Of a DNA stretch of 64,000 nt, positions 37,664-48,265 are shown piece by piece. Each line of letters begins with the position of its first letter. The first letter of the stretch is position 1. This DNA is from Oxalobacteraceae bacterium (GTDB lineage Bacteria > Pseudomonadota > Gammaproteobacteria > Burkholderiales > Burkholderiaceae_D). Below the pieces are notes generated by a model. It ran no database searches and was not told where the DNA came from. It saw only the letters and a program-made list of their open reading frames with translations. The stretch spans positions 62,001-126,000 of the forward strand of contig JANXTY010000030.1 of assembly GCA_025352145.1 (NCBI GenBank), written 5' to 3'. The translations under genes were made by a program, and so were the position numbers.

Positions 37664-40600
37664 TTCGCCGCAGGTTTTACCTTAAAGCTTCCCGCTGCAG
37701 AACGCGCAAATACGCTGTGTTCATACATCGCCTCTCCATAGGCGGCTGGCACCACGAAGGTACCGACATTGGTGGCGCGCACCTTATAGGTCACTTCGGT
37801 CAGGTTGCTTTGGACATTACCGTAAAAAATGACGCGATCCTCGCGGATGTCGGCATAGTCGATCTGCCATGTGCTTGTGCCGCCAAGTCGCCGACGCCAT
37901 AACGGTGTATCGGCTTCATCGCTATCGGATGGCGAAGTCAACACCGGTTCCATGCCGCCCGGCAGGACATCAACCAATGCCACTTGCGCAATTGTGGCGC
38001 GATTGAGCGAACGCACGCGTACCCGTACCGTGATTTCATCGCCCAGGCCTGCTTCCGTAATCGCATTGCCTTTGGCATCAAGGAACTCGTGAATGATTTC
38101 CATCCCTTGCGACTTTGCTTCTTGTGGCAAAAAGCGCTCATAGCCCGACTCAGCCCATGAATAAAATAGCGGCAAATCACCTTGGTTACTCAGCTTTAAT
38201 TTGGCCGTATCCAACGGCACCTTCACGGAAGCTAGTGCAAATTGCTTGGGTAATTCCAGTGCCTTCTCCAGTCCCTTGGCATCCACAGCGCTCAGTCCGA
38301 CCTTGCCTGCCGCCGATTGTGCCGCCGCAGTTGCATAGGCATCGACAGCCAGCATGATGACGGAGGCGGAATGACTTTGATAATAACCGTCGCGCACAAT
38401 TGTGGCCATGCGCTCCCAATAATTTTGCGGCAAATCCTTAATCCGCTTTGGAAAATGCTTAGCGACGATGGCCACCAGAGATGCTTTGTGAACAAGCGGG
38501 TCATAGTAATAATTCCAGTACCAGTTCTTGCGGTAGTCGGTATCGGACAACATATCCGCAAAAGCAGGTTCCAACATTTCCTGGGCGATGGCTTCCTGTT
38601 TCAGCAACTGATAGCTGGCTGCAAGATAGACCGCCCCCAAGTCGCGCCGTACAGCATTTTTAGCAGCTTCGTTGCGTGCGTTGGCTATCTCCTTGCGCTG
38701 CGCTTCACGCAAATTGGTCAGCGCGGCGGTCGTCACCATACCTTGCCGCGTCAGCAGGTAGGCAGCATATGCCTGTGTACGCCACATCCAAAAATCGCCG
38801 GTTGATCGCATCATCTGGGCTTGCAAATAGACATTGGCCCGTTGCAGCATATCGTTTGGTACCGGCAGCTTGCGCTCCTTCGCTTCAATCAACAGATTGG
38901 CGACATAAGTGGTCGCAAACAAGTCAGATGATCCGCCCGGCCACATTGAAAAACCACCATCCGCAACTTGCCGTGCACGCACCAATGCCAGATAACGTTC
39001 CAAGGTCTTGCGTGGATCAGGTATGTCGGCGCTGGAGCCGTCGCCGCTGCCACTCCTGCCACCCCTATTGTTAGCGTTAGCGCTGCTATTGCTACTCCGA
39101 ATTCCCTTCAACAATTCCTTCGCCAAGCCTGGCTGGGTACCGATAATGACTGCCGGAAATACCTGGCTGGTAATTTGTTCGGTACAGCCATACGGATAAA
39201 CGTCGAGATATTGAATCAGCCCACTGGTAAATGCCCAGGGCGATGCAGAGATGGCCGCTTCGCTTCGTTTGAAATTGGGGTACATATTTCCCTGAGCGTT
39301 AATAGCGCCCGACCCTTTGAATATCCCCGTCTGTACGAGTGTGACGTAGGCCGATGCAGGGCGAACGCTGACATCGGTCGATAGGCGTGCCCTGGCGTCC
39401 TTGGTTTGCGCAGTGAATATCACGCTGGCCGATCCCAGCTGCGCCTTGTCGGCTGCCTTCGCGCGGACCCAAAATTTGGCCGTGCCTTCCGAACGTTCGC
39501 TGATCTTTAACACTTGCTGCGCATTGCCAACTACTTCCAGTCCGGGCGATACGTTCAGTGACAACGTGACTGGTGCATCCTTCCCCGATCCGTGGGCATT
39601 GTTGGCAACGCCGATACCGATTTCCACTTCATCCCCCGGTGTAATCGCCACCGGCACATTCGGCAAGAGTACTAGATCGCCCCTAACCGTAGTAGAGGTA
39701 ACGGCGGCGGATGCCGTTTCATCATTGATCACCACAGCCATGATGCGCAAGCTGCCGTTAAAGCTTTCGGGCGTGGTATAGCTAAATTCTCGCGTGCCGG
39801 AAATATCGACTACGCCGGACCAATACACCACCGGTTTATCAGTCTTGCGTTTGAATGGATTGAGATTCTTCCCCATCATGCTTTCAGCGTCACCGCCCGG
39901 CGCTGCACCACTCATCAGCTTTTTAAACTCAGGCAAAATCAAGTCGAGTGTTTGTTGGGTAGTGACTTCGAGCGCCCGTTTCTGGAAAAAGAATTTCAAA
40001 GGATCGGGCGACTGGTAACGCGCCACTTGCAAGATGCCTTCATCGACTGCGAATACCACAGCACGCGAGGGTGTTTTCGATTCTAGCGTGATCTTCACGG
40101 TCTGGCCGGGTTTAACCATATTCGGCGCTTGTAGAACGATGGCGTTCGTGCGCCGCGCCAGGTTGGTCGCAAACGCTGCCACGCCATAACTCAGGGGACT
40201 CATGTAGATTTCATTGGATCCCAAGTCGCGAGCAAACTGTATCGAGACATAGCCATTGCCTTCAAAATCCTTGGGCAGTGTAATTTTTTGCACGGATGCA
40301 GTGCCGGTACTGCGAAACCACTTGTGCGTAAATACGCGATCACGTTCAATCGTGATCAATCCGGCACCCACATATGGCGCGCGAATGCTGATCTCAATTT
40401 CCTCACCGGGGTTGTAGTCTTTTTTGTTGAGTGACATTTGCAATTCTGCATTGCGATCAAGTGAGCGAGATACATTGCCCGTGCCCGCCACGCTGTAATC
40501 AACCCGCGCCAGGGTTAAGCCTTCTTCATCCTTGACAGCAAAAGAAAAATTGCCCGGAGTTTGGGTCGCGAGCGGCAATTTGGTGCCGGTTGCCGCAATC

Positions 40601-43600
40601 GAAAAAGGCGCTTCGTCAAGTACCGTTTCGGTCGAGCGGGATTCGTATTTATACAGTCCGTTTGGCTGCTTCATCAATACAGAGACCACTCTGCGCTCGA
40701 TACGCAACAGCTTCAATTTTTGGATGGCCGTTTTATTTGCTTTCGGGTCTATCGCAATGATCGATACATTACGCACGCTATTGCGATTGACATAACCGAG
40801 ATCGCCATCGGCTTTATAGCCGACCAGATAAGGTCTATCCGATACCAGTGCCGTTGCTTCGGCAGCGACACTGCGTCCGCCTTCCGGCTCAAAGGCCTTG
40901 ACCAGCAAATGCAATTGATAGCTTGCTTTCGCATAGCGCTGTAAGCCGAGCGGCAAGTCGACATTTCCCTGTGCATCCGTGGTCGTCCTGGCGAGATTGT
41001 CCTGAAATTTTTCCTTCGCGCGCTGGGGATCGAAAAAAGAATATTCAGGATAACTGCGGAACGCCGGATAGATCGGCGACAGTGTCAGTTGCGCTTCAAC
41101 CCGGCGTTCTGGCGCGGGCGTGCCAAACAGATTCTGTACGTTTACTTTGGCAGTCAACGCTTGTGGCGTGACCCAGCCTTCATTCGTTTCGCTGGATAAG
41201 TGCGCCGACACTTTCATCCGGTCAGGCATAAATTCCTGCACCTTGACCGTCAGCGTACCCAGGCGAAGTGGTGGTGTTTCTGGCGTACCCGGCGCAGCAC
41301 TTCCGGTATCGCGCCCCAGGTTCAGATTGATCGTGTAATTGCCCGTCGGAGAACTCTCCTGCGTAGCGTGAGAAAAATCTGCCATGCCGCCAACGCCAAG
41401 GTTAAATTTCTGGCGGCGAATCACCAACCCTCGCGCATCAATCACCTCGGCTTCTACCGGCAGGTCATTTAATTTCTGTGTCCAACCCAATGCCTTGGCA
41501 ACGATACCGACATTAATGGTATCGCCCGGACGATAAATGCCGCGATCCGAAAACAGATAAGCTTGCATCTGGTTCGGCAAACCGCCCGATTGTAAGCCGC
41601 CGACATCGAAGCGTGATAGATCCAGGTTGCGGTCCATCCTGTTCAACGGCAGAAAACTCAAGTCCCCGCTTTTCCTAATCACCAATACCGTCGGCATTTT
41701 CTCGCGTATAAAGCTGGTCAGAATCGGAATGCGGGCAAAGCCGCTGACATCGGTAGTCTGGGTGGCTATCACAGCACCGTTACGGCCCCACACTTCGACG
41801 GTGGCGGCAGCAACAGGTTGTCCATCATGAATCGATTGCACAAACACATCGCGTGAGCCGTCGAGTGCTTGCTTGGAAACGATACCAAGGTCGGTCACGA
41901 TGACCAAACGGCGATCGCGCATTTTGGCAAAATCGACGACTTCCGGCTTCTCTTCAGGCATCTCCTCTCCACCTTCGCCGTCACCATTATTGGACGGCTG
42001 ATCCGTCGCATCGGTAGTTGCCTCGGCGTGCATCTTCGGGTCAAAACCTTGCACCGTCAGGATAAAAATACCGCGCCGGTCAGAAGCATCCCCGCGCAAA
42101 TATTCAGAAAAATCGACAGTCTCGTAATGGGTTTTTCCGGGCCTCAGATTGAGCAGGATTTTTTTCTCGAAGCGCTCTGTCAGACTATCTGGCGTGATGC
42201 CGGAATAAAACTCCGGCTTGGTCATATCACCGCTCGATTGCATCACCAGATGTTGTAATTGCTGGGGTAATAATCGGCCAATTTCCACCCTCACTCCAGG
42301 TAAATCACGGATCAGGAGCGGGAGCTTTTTCTCTCCTGAAAGCGCTAGCAACGATCCCTTGCTCATGATGGAAAGTTCGGGTGCCGATCGCTTGATGCGA
42401 AATATTTCTTCGCGTGTTGCGCCCAGTTGATAACCGCCTGCAGACTTCAGGCCTTTCTGGATGCGGATGAAGAGAAAACGACCAGGTTCGGCAGAAAATT
42501 TAAACGCGTGCATGTCGCTGATTTCTCGCTCGGAGGGTGTCATTGTTAACGTGACGCGCTTGGATCGCTGGAGCACTGCATCCGTGACTTCGCTAGGATC
42601 ACTCCATAGAGTCGGCTCCCCATTGTCACCGCCATGTTTGACGGGAAGCAGCCATGCGCTGGTTACTTTTGCCATTTCTTTTTCGTGAACGCTCATGCCG
42701 GTCGCTATCTGAAGTACGTTCTCCGGTTCACCACTATCGCCAGTGACAATGAGCTGTTTAAGTTCGGCGATGTCGAGACTGTACAGCCCGGGAATGGAGA
42801 GCGCTTTAAGCATATCTTGGTCGGTCGGATTGCCACCGTGCTGCGCCTTCACGCCTGACGCAATGTTTAAGGACACGCTCGTCGTTTGGGAGGGGATCGT
42901 GAGCGCTTCGGAATGCACGCTGGCGACGAGGCGAAGCTTGTCGTAAGTAACAGTCAGTTTTTGAGCATCGCTCGCTTTGGTAAATAAACCCGGCGTTTCT
43001 GCATCGGCAACGAGCTTGAGTCTTTTTTCTAACGATTCCGGATCGACCGGGTGAGAAAACACGATGTCAAAAACGGCTTTACGCAAAGAAAACTGGACGG
43101 GATCCTGATAGAAAGTAGCTTCCCGAATCTTCATGTCGAAGCGGGGTGAATGGAAGATCACTGTACGATCTGCCGTGATATGCGGTGCTAACGCTTTAGC
43201 ACCCAACACAGCCTTATATTGAACGTCGATAGGCCAGTCTTCGGCAGGCGTGAATTCGAGGCGGCCAGGCGCTGTCCACATCCATTTTCCAGCCAATGCA
43301 GGCGTCATGCTGACATCGGTTGCCTCCTTGCCGACCCACGCCAATGGCGCTGCCGACACAGAAAATGTGAAGACAGCCGGATGCGGCTTGCCATTTTCTT
43401 CAATCGCGGTGCGTTCAGGATTGGATACGGTAATGCCACTGGCCGACTTCTCGCCATGATCCGGCTGCACGCTTTTGAATGAAGCAAACTTGGCTTGCCA
43501 ATCTATCCTCATTAAACGCGGAACGGCCAAAGCACTCACACCCAGAATCAACGCTAGCAATACCCAGGCTGCATGGGTTGCGGCGACAGGACCAAGGGGG

Positions 43601-43752
43601 CGCAGTTTTTCCTTGGCTCGATGAACCCAGGCCGGTGCCTCCCAATGCCCGAGCAGGGTCCTGCTTAACCAGAAGACCGGCGCCAAAATTAACAGGGCCC
43701 CTTTCCAAAACATTGCGCCCACGCGGAATACACCGTCGTTTAATTTTTTCAT
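37660..43752 (-). CDS. Alpha-2-macroglobulin family protein with thioester
   Basis: A 2030-residue protease trap anchored in the inner membrane, proposed to defend the periplasm and repair the wall together with PbpC. Two hydrophobic segments near the N-terminus (residues 13-32 and about 60-80) serve as anchors; there is no lipobox. MG domains follow. The bait-like region is followed by the thioester Cys1523-Thr-Glu-Gln1526 in YPYGCTEQI, intact. The C-terminus has receptor-like folds. The protein is longer than the usual ~1650-residue enterobacterial forms, mainly through N-terminal additions. Gene overlaps pbpC by four bases. Confidence 0.93.
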   Translation of the reverse strand: MKKLNDGVFRVGAMFWKGALLILAPVFWLSRTLLGHWEAPAWVHRAKEKLRPLGPVAATHAAWVLLALILGVSALAVPRLMRIDWQAKFASFKSVQPDHGEKSASGITVSNPERTAIEENGKPHPAVFTFSVSAAPLAWVGKEATDVSMTPALAGKWMWTAPGRLEFTPAEDWPIDVQYKAVLGAKALAPHITADRTVIFHSPRFDMKIREATFYQDPVQFSLRKAVFDIVFSHPVDPESLEKRLKLVADAETPGLFTKASDAQKLTVTYDKLRLVASVHSEALTIPSQTTSVSLNIASGVKAQHGGNPTDQDMLKALSIPGLYSLDIAELKQLIVTGDSGEPENVLQIATGMSVHEKEMAKVTSAWLLPVKHGGDNGEPTLWSDPSEVTDAVLQRSKRVTLTMTPSEREISDMHAFKFSAEPGRFLFIRIQKGLKSAGGYQLGATREEIFRIKRSAPELSIMSKGSLLALSGEKKLPLLIRDLPGVRVEIGRLLPQQLQHLVMQSSGDMTKPEFYSGITPDSLTERFEKKILLNLRPGKTHYETVDFSEYLRGDASDRRGIFILTVQGFDPKMHAEATTDATDQPSNNGDGEGGEEMPEEKPEVVDFAKMRDRRLVIVTDLGIVSKQALDGSRDVFVQSIHDGQPVAAATVEVWGRNGAVIATQTTDVSGFARIPILTSFIREKMPTVLVIRKSGDLSFLPLNRMDRNLDLSRFDVGGLQSGGLPNQMQAYLFSDRGIYRPGDTINVGIVAKALGWTQKLNDLPVEAEVIDARGLVIRRQKFNLGVGGMADFSHATQESSPTGNYTINLNLGRDTGSAAPGTPETPPLRLGTLTVKVQEFMPDRMKVSAHLSSETNEGWVTPQALTAKVNVQNLFGTPAPERRVEAQLTLSPIYPAFRSYPEYSFFDPQRAKEKFQDNLARTTTDAQGNVDLPLGLQRYAKASYQLHLLVKAFEPEGGRSVAAEATALVSDRPYLVGYKADGDLGYVNRNSVRNVSIIAIDPKANKTAIQKLKLLRIERRVVSVLMKQPNGLYKYESRSTETVLDEAPFSIAATGTKLPLATQTPGNFSFAVKDEEGLTLARVDYSVAGTGNVSRSLDRNAELQMSLNKKDYNPGEEIEISIRAPYVGAGLITIERDRVFTHKWFRSTGTASVQKITLPKDFEGNGYVSIQFARDLGSNEIYMSPLSYGVAAFATNLARRTNAIVLQAPNMVKPGQTVKITLESKTPSRAVVFAVDEGILQVARYQSPDPLKFFFQKRALEVTTQQTLDLILPEFKKLMSGAAPGGDAESMMGKNLNPFKRKTDKPVVYWSGVVDISGTREFSYTTPESFNGSLRIMAVVINDETASAAVTSTTVRGDLVLLPNVPVAITPGDEVEIGIGVANNAHGSGKDAPVTLSLNVSPGLEVVGNAQQVLKISERSEGTAKFWVRAKAADKAQLGSASVIFTAQTKDARARLSTDVSVRPASAYVTLVQTGIFKGSGAINAQGNMYPNFKRSEAAISASPWAFTSGLIQYLDVYPYGCTEQITSQVFPAVIIGTQPGLAKELLKGIRSSNSSANANNRGGRSGSGDGSSADIPDPRKTLERYLALVRARQVADGGFSMWPGGSSDLFATTYVANLLIEAKERKLPVPNDMLQRANVYLQAQMMRSTGDFWMWRTQAYAAYLLTRQGMVTTAALTNLREAQRKEIANARNEAAKNAVRRDLGAVYLAASYQLLKQEAIAQEMLEPAFADMLSDTDYRKNWYWNYYYDPLVHKASLVAIVAKHFPKRIKDLPQNYWERMATIVRDGYYQSHSASVIMLAVDAYATAAAQSAAGKVGLSAVDAKGLEKALELPKQFALASVKVPLDTAKLKLSNQGDLPLFYSWAESGYERFLPQEAKSQGMEIIHEFLDAKGNAITEAGLGDEITVRVRVRSLNRATIAQVALVDVLPGGMEPVLTSPSDSDEADTPLWRRRLGGTSTWQIDYADIREDRVIFYGNVQSNLTEVTYKVRATNVGTFVVPAAYGEAMYEHSVFARSAAGSFKVKPAAK

Positions 43753-44071
43753 TCTTCGCAGCTCCTGGTCGGATAAGTGAGTCGCTTATAGGCAGATGAA
43801 TGTCGTTGGCCGACCTCTGTATTCATCTACTTTCTTGATCAAGGATTGTAAGCGCTAATACTGCTGAATTGGCAATGATGGTGTGCTAATTTCTACTTTG
43901 GCTGGAAAAGTCGCGGAACTAATGGGCTGCGACAGGACTCTACTCAACTTCAACGGAGAAAACGATTGTGTAACAAGATGTGTGGGGGTATTTCAACTTA
44001 AAATTACCGCGATATACTGAAACAGGAAGCTATTTTTGTTGTAGCGCCGATTGATATCAAAGGAGTTCAGC
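43753..44071. other. Non-coding region upstream of two envelope genes
   Basis: 319 bases. A -10-like TATACT at about 44015 is seen before the small secreted protein gene, with no strong -35. The ribosome site AAAGGAG at 44060 decides the downstream start. Nothing else is recognised. Confidence 0.45.
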
Positions 44072-44470
44072 ATGAAATCGTTGACATTCAAATTGCTGCT
44101 GCTGTTAGGATCCTTGGCCGCTAGCGTCGCATGGGCCGAGCCCCATCATTTTCACCACGGTTTTCATGGTCCTCGGGTAGGCATCTATGTTGATCCGTGG
44201 CCCTTGATGTATCGTGACATCGGAGTATATCGACGGGTTGATTATTATCCCTACCCCGTCTATCCCCAAGTAATTGTGGAACCCGCTCCACCGGTGGTTT
44301 ATATGGAGCGGGAAGTGCCCGCTTCCAGCACCAGGGTCCTCAATAGCCAGCCGCCGGAGCAGTCTAATGATTGGTACTACTGCCATAATCCCGAAGGCTA
44401 CTACCCTTACATTAAAAGCTGTTCCTCGAGCTGGCAACGCGTGCCTGCCCAACCTGGTTCACAACGTTAA
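44072..44470 (+). CDS. Small secreted protein rich in His, Tyr and Pro
   Basis: A 132-residue exported protein, starting at ATG 44072 after AAAGGAG rather than at an ATG 21 bases upstream. The signal peptide ends AWAEPHHFHH. The mature part has a His-rich start, a Tyr/Pro segment (DYYPYPVYPQ), and a C-terminal WYYCHNPEGYYPYIKSC motif. The two cysteines could form a disulfide. Similar WYYC-xNP-GYYPY proteins occur in many proteobacteria, function unknown. It lies 16 bases before a glycine-zipper lipoprotein gene. Confidence 0.75.
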   Translation: MKSLTFKLLLLLGSLAASVAWAEPHHFHHGFHGPRVGIYVDPWPLMYRDIGVYRRVDYYPYPVYPQVIVEPAPPVVYMEREVPASSTRVLNSQPPEQSNDWYYCHNPEGYYPYIKSCSSSWQRVPAQPGSQR

Positions 44471-44486
44471 TTTTTTGAGGACGATT

Positions 44487-45026
44487 ATGCTATCGAACCA
44501 TAAACTATCCATTCTGCCGACTGCACTGATGCTTGTCTTAGCGGGATGTGCCACAGTACCGCAGGGGCCTAGCGTCGCTGTTTTTCCCGGTACCGGCAAA
44601 AACTTTGAGGATTTTCGTGCTGACGATGCCGTATGTCGGCAATATGCCGGCGAGCAAATCGGCGGAGCGAATGCAGGGCAAAATGCCAACGACAGCGCGG
44701 TTAGAAGCGGGGTAGTCGGAACGTTGATCGGCGCAGTCGCAGGTGCCGCCATCGGAGGTCGGCAGGGCGCGGCAGTGGGTGCGGGCAGCGGCTTGCTCAT
44801 CGGCAGCGCCGATGGCGCCGGTTCCACTCAGCATTCAGCCAATAGCACCCAGAGGCGCTATGACATTGGTTATCAGCAATGTATGTATGCGAAAGGGAAC
44901 CTGGTTCCAGCAGTCAACGGAATGCGTGCGCAACCTGCTCCGCCTCGATATGGCAACATACCCGGCCCCAATACGCCACCACCGCCTAACTATCCGCCGC
45001 CCCCAGATGCACCACTGCCGCGGTGA
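44487..45026 (+). CDS. Glycine-zipper lipoprotein
   Basis: A 179-residue outer-membrane-type lipoprotein starting at ATG 44487 (RBS TTGAGGA). The lipobox is LAGC in LVLAGCATVPQG. A glycine-zipper helix pair, GVVGTLIGAVAGAAIGG, lies in the middle, followed by a proline-rich tail. Two cysteines, VCRQYAGE and QQCMYAKGN, are conserved in this family, often annotated YMGG-like or Rickettsia 17 kDa surface antigen-like. Probable partner of the secreted protein just upstream. Confidence 0.85.
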   Translation: MLSNHKLSILPTALMLVLAGCATVPQGPSVAVFPGTGKNFEDFRADDAVCRQYAGEQIGGANAGQNANDSAVRSGVVGTLIGAVAGAAIGGRQGAAVGAGSGLLIGSADGAGSTQHSANSTQRRYDIGYQQCMYAKGNLVPAVNGMRAQPAPPRYGNIPGPNTPPPPNYPPPPDAPLPR

Positions 45027-45144
45027 GTTCTCGGTAATTGCGCAAACAAATAAGCGGGGCAATAGCACAGGGTGGGTGACAGCGTAAAGAATAGAACTCA
45101 TCCAAAATAGTGCGGCCATTTAAGTGTGTGCGGGCCATCAATGG

Positions 45145-45183
45145 AAAGGCCGGAACCCTCATGAAATAGTGTGCCGGCCCGAT
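45145..45183 (-). terminator. Weak terminator after tRNA-Val
   Basis: On the minus strand just past the tRNA 3' end, GGCCGG and CCGGCC pair (45148-45153 with 45174-45179) and the stem runs into three T residues. The T-run is short, so the call is tentative. Confidence 0.35.
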
Positions 45184-45187
45184 ATGT

Positions 45188-45262
45188 TGGTGGGAAGTGC
45201 AAGTTTCGAACTAGCGACCCCCGCAGTGTGAATGCGGTGCTCTACCCCTGAGCTAACCTCCC
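45188..45262 (-). tRNA. tRNA-Val(CAC)
   Basis: A 75-base cloverleaf on the minus strand with encoded CCA. Acceptor GGGAGGT pairs with ACTTCCC; D arm GCTC/GAGC; anticodon stem CCGCA/TGCGG with loop TTCACAC, giving anticodon CAC (valine, GTG); T loop TTCGAAA. It stands between the lipoprotein gene and dnaQ. Confidence 0.95.
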
Positions 45263-45294
45263 AAAACGCTGTGCATTATCGCATAATTTTTCTG

Positions 45295-46005
45295 TCACAC
45301 TGCCGCCACGGTTCGCCATACGCAGGTACCTTTGACCTCTTTGTCCAAGTCCGCCAGCATTGCTTCGTGCTCTGCTAATTCGGTATCGCTGGCCTGCACA
45401 ATGATGATGTCGGCCAGGGGAACCAATGGCAGCGGATGACCATCGAGCGTACTGGCTTCTTCGATTTCAAGGTCCATGCTAAGGCTGTTCTGGCCTCGGG
45501 TCATCGACAGATACACATCGGCCAGCAATTCGGCATCGAGCAATGCACCGTGCAATTTGCGGTGGGTATTCGAGACGCCATAACGGTCGCACAGAGCATC
45601 GAGCGAATTGCGTTTTCCGGGGTGCATTTCTTTGGCTTGCACCAGCGTATCGATCACACTGTTGATGTGTTCGCTGAAGCTGGGCATCTCCAGACGCTGG
45701 AATTCGGCATTGAGAAAACCCAGATCGAAGGGCGCATTATGGATGATGACCTCCGCGCCGCTGATGTAATCGCGCAGCTCCGCCACGATTTCAGCAAATT
45801 TTGGTTTGTCGCTCAAAAATTCAGTCGTTAATCCATGCACCGCCAACGCACCTTCTTCCGAATCGCGTTCCGGGTTAATGTAATAGTGAAAATTATTGCC
45901 GGTCAGTTTGCGGTTCATGAGTTCGACGCAGCCGATCTCAATAACGCGGTCTCCCGATCTGGGATTGAGGCCTGTCGTTTCAGTATCAAGAACAATTTGG
46001 CGCAT
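45295..46005 (-). CDS. dnaQ: DNA polymerase III epsilon subunit (proofreading exonuclease)
   Basis: A 236-residue 3'-5' exonuclease of the replicative polymerase. The DEDDh residues are seen in LDTETTGLNP (motif I), HNAPFDLGFLN (motif II) and LHGALLDAELLADVY (motif III). The C-terminal tail binds the alpha subunit. It lies 161 bases downstream of rnhA, in the conserved rnhA-dnaQ order. Confidence 0.96.
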   Translation of the reverse strand: MRQIVLDTETTGLNPRSGDRVIEIGCVELMNRKLTGNNFHYYINPERDSEEGALAVHGLTTEFLSDKPKFAEIVAELRDYISGAEVIIHNAPFDLGFLNAEFQRLEMPSFSEHINSVIDTLVQAKEMHPGKRNSLDALCDRYGVSNTHRKLHGALLDAELLADVYLSMTRGQNSLSMDLEIEEASTLDGHPLPLVPLADIIIVQASDTELAEHEAMLADLDKEVKGTCVWRTVAAV

Positions 46006-46166
46006 AAATAGTGAGAAGAATAGTGAGAAGAAAAAGTGGGTTTAAGGGGAGGAGCATGGTGGCAACAGCGGGATACTAATAAAATTTCCTATAAAGCTGA
46101 CCTCATGGGGGAAGGGGTCGCTTTGCGCACCAGCCTATCTGGTTGGCGGTAATACATAGAAGTCTA

Positions 46167-46601
46167 TCATCGTACCGACTCCACACCACGATTAGCCAGC
46201 ACATCGGCCCGTTCATTTCCCACATGGCCGGAATGCCCTCTAACCCAATGCCATTGCACCCGGTGTTGTGCTTGGGCTGTGTCCAGGGCTTGCCATAAAT
46301 CAACGTTTTTGACGGCCACCTTTGCTGCGGTTTTCCAGCCACGGGCTTTCCAGCCGTGGATCCATTCTGTGATGCCTTTTTGTACGTATTGGCTGTCGGT
46401 ATATAGCGCGACTTCGCAAGGGCGTGTGAGTGCGTTTAGCGCCTCGATTACGGCGGTGAGCTCCATGCGGTTATTGGTGGTATTTAATTCGCCGCCGAAG
46501 ATTTCTTTTTCTTTTCCATCGGCCACCATCAATGCGCCCCAGCCACCTATGCCGGGATTGCCTTTGCAGGCACCGTCGGCAAAAATTTCAATCTTGTCCA
46601 T
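46167..46601 (-). CDS. rnhA: Ribonuclease HI
   Basis: A 144-residue RNase H that cuts RNA in RNA-DNA hybrids. The start at 46601 ([17 protein letters not shown]) gives the normal length; the upstream in-frame ATG lies inside the methyltransferase gene. The catalytic DEDD residues lie in [30 protein letters not shown] and GNERADVLA. It overlaps the methyltransferase gene by 14 bases. Confidence 0.96.
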   Translation of the reverse strand: MDKIEIFADGACKGNPGIGGWGALMVADGKEKEIFGGELNTTNNRMELTAVIEALNALTRPCEVALYTDSQYVQKGITEWIHGWKARGWKTAAKVAVKNVDLWQALDTAQAQHRVQWHWVRGHSGHVGNERADVLANRGVESVR

Positions 46602-47394
46602 TGGTTTTTCTATGATGTCCTCTGTGATGTTTGTTGGTTGCCGGAACTGCTTTGGGTAGTTTGCCTGGATGTTTTGCCCAAGCCGGGCCAATCAAACGCA
46701 TGCCCTTCACGCGTTTGATCGCTTGCGTCATGTAGACAGCGCCGAGGTAGGGCCACCAGTGTTGTCCTGCTTTTTCCATAAAATTAAAACGATTGAGCCA
46801 CGCTTCTTTTTGGTAAGGTGGCGCGTAACAGCCGAAGTGGTCGCGATCGACTTCCATATCGAGTAATTTTAACCAGTCTTTCAGGCGATGCAATGCGATA
46901 AATTCGCCTTCTTTTGGTAAAAAATTTCTCCCCGTAACACGCCCTGCAGCTTGCCGTAATCCCCATAGGCTGGCGGGGTTGAAGCCGCTGATGATGACAC
47001 GTCCTTCGGGGATTAAGACACGCTCTACCTCGCGCAATATTTGGTGGGGCTCAGCTGCGAACTCAAGCACGTGCGGGAGTATCACCAGATCCAGACTTTG
47101 CGTGGCAAACGGTAGTTCTGTGAAATCGTGCGAGACGACAATGTGTTTCGCACCTTCTAGTTCTGAGGGGATATGCGTGTCTGTGAGCCATTTGTTGGGC
47201 ATACGGCTCGCTTGCAATGCATCGATTTGCGGCAAGCCAATTTGCACTGCGTGGAAACCAAAAATATCCGTAGTCAGTTCATTGAGACGTGTTTGTTCCC
47301 ATCCTTTGACGTATTCGCCCGCTGGGGTTTGCAGCCAGGTGTCGAGCGCTATAATCTTAGGCACAATGGACTTCTCTGACGGTGGATTTTTCAT
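46588..47394 (-). CDS. SAM-dependent methyltransferase (YafS-like)
   Basis: A 268-residue class I-type methyltransferase of unknown substrate. The fold is recognised from [17 protein letters not shown] and [15 protein letters not shown]; the first glycine-rich SAM motif is degenerate, as is common in this group. Placed between gloB and rnhA, the same position as yafS in E. coli. Its start overlaps that of gloB on the other strand, so the two promoters must be nested in each other's coding regions. Confidence 0.85.
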   Translation of the reverse strand: MKNPPSEKSIVPKIIALDTWLQTPAGEYVKGWEQTRLNELTTDIFGFHAVQIGLPQIDALQASRMPNKWLTDTHIPSELEGAKHIVVSHDFTELPFATQSLDLVILPHVLEFAAEPHQILREVERVLIPEGRVIISGFNPASLWGLRQAAGRVTGRNFLPKEGEFIALHRLKDWLKLLDMEVDRDHFGCYAPPYQKEAWLNRFNFMEKAGQHWWPYLGAVYMTQAIKRVKGMRLIGPAWAKHPGKLPKAVPATNKHHRGHHRKTNGQD

Positions 47395-47410
47395 GGCTTC
47401 TTTTTTTACA

Positions 47411-48265
47411 ATGGTTGCGACAACACTTCAAAAAAACGCTTCCATTGGCGCTGCGGTTAAGGAACTTTCTGTATTAGCCGTTCCTGCGTTTGAGGATAAT
47501 TATTTGTGGCTGATTCACGATGGTTCTCATGCAGTCGTAGTCGATCCTGGTGACGCCGCGCCTATCCTTGCGATACTGGAAGCCAAAAGACTGACGTTAT
47601 CCGCTATTTTACTGACACATCACCATGCTGACCATGTTGGTGGCGTTGCCGAATTATTACAAACAAGGAAGGTACCATTGTACGTGCCAGTGTATGGCCC
47701 GCGCGGAGAGGCTATTGCGGGCGTGTCGAATGCGTTAGGCGAAGGGGATTGTGTCAGTCTTCCCGAATGCGGGCTTACCTTTTCTGTGCTTGACGTGCCG
47801 GGCCATACGCGGGGGCATATCGCGTATGTAGCGCCGATACAGGGTTGGCTATTTTGCGGGGATACTTTGTTTGCGGGTGGCTGCGGACGATTGTTTGAAG
47901 GCACACCGGCGCAAATGATGAACTCGCTTGCGACACTTTCAGCCTTGCCAGACGAGACCGCAGTTTTTTGCGCGCATGAATATACGCTGGCCAATTTGCG
48001 CTTTGCTTTTGAAGTCGAGCCTGGCAATACGGCTTTGTGCGCGAGAATTGTTGCCGACAAAGCCAAGCGCGCACAAGGGATTCCGACAGTGCCATCGCGC
48101 ATAGGCTTGGAAAAAGCCACCAATCCTTTTCTCCGTTGCCACGAACCTGCGATTGTGGATCGCTTGCGCGCTGCGGGAAGGCTCACCAGCATCGATCCGC
48201 TAGCGGTTTTTGCGGCTTTGCGTGAGTGGAAAAATAACTATCGTTCATTGAATGCGGACTTCTAA
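47411..48265 (+). CDS. gloB: Hydroxyacylglutathione hydrolase (glyoxalase II)
   Basis: Hydrolyses S-lactoylglutathione in methylglyoxal detoxification. The zinc-binding motif [10 protein letters not shown] and the second-ligand GHTRGHI are present, as is [14 protein letters not shown] 47411 gives 284 residues; the usual length (about 260) suggests the true N-terminus may lie at the [16 protein letters not shown] region, but no good alternative start is there. It overlaps the converging NADH dehydrogenase gene by four bases at the stop. Confidence 0.92.
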   Translation: MVATTLQKNASIGAAVKELSVLAVPAFEDNYLWLIHDGSHAVVVDPGDAAPILAILEAKRLTLSAILLTHHHADHVGGVAELLQTRKVPLYVPVYGPRGEAIAGVSNALGEGDCVSLPECGLTFSVLDVPGHTRGHIAYVAPIQGWLFCGDTLFAGGCGRLFEGTPAQMMNSLATLSALPDETAVFCAHEYTLANLRFAFEVEPGNTALCARIVADKAKRAQGIPTVPSRIGLEKATNPFLRCHEPAIVDRLRAAGRLTSIDPLAVFAALREWKNNYRSLNADF

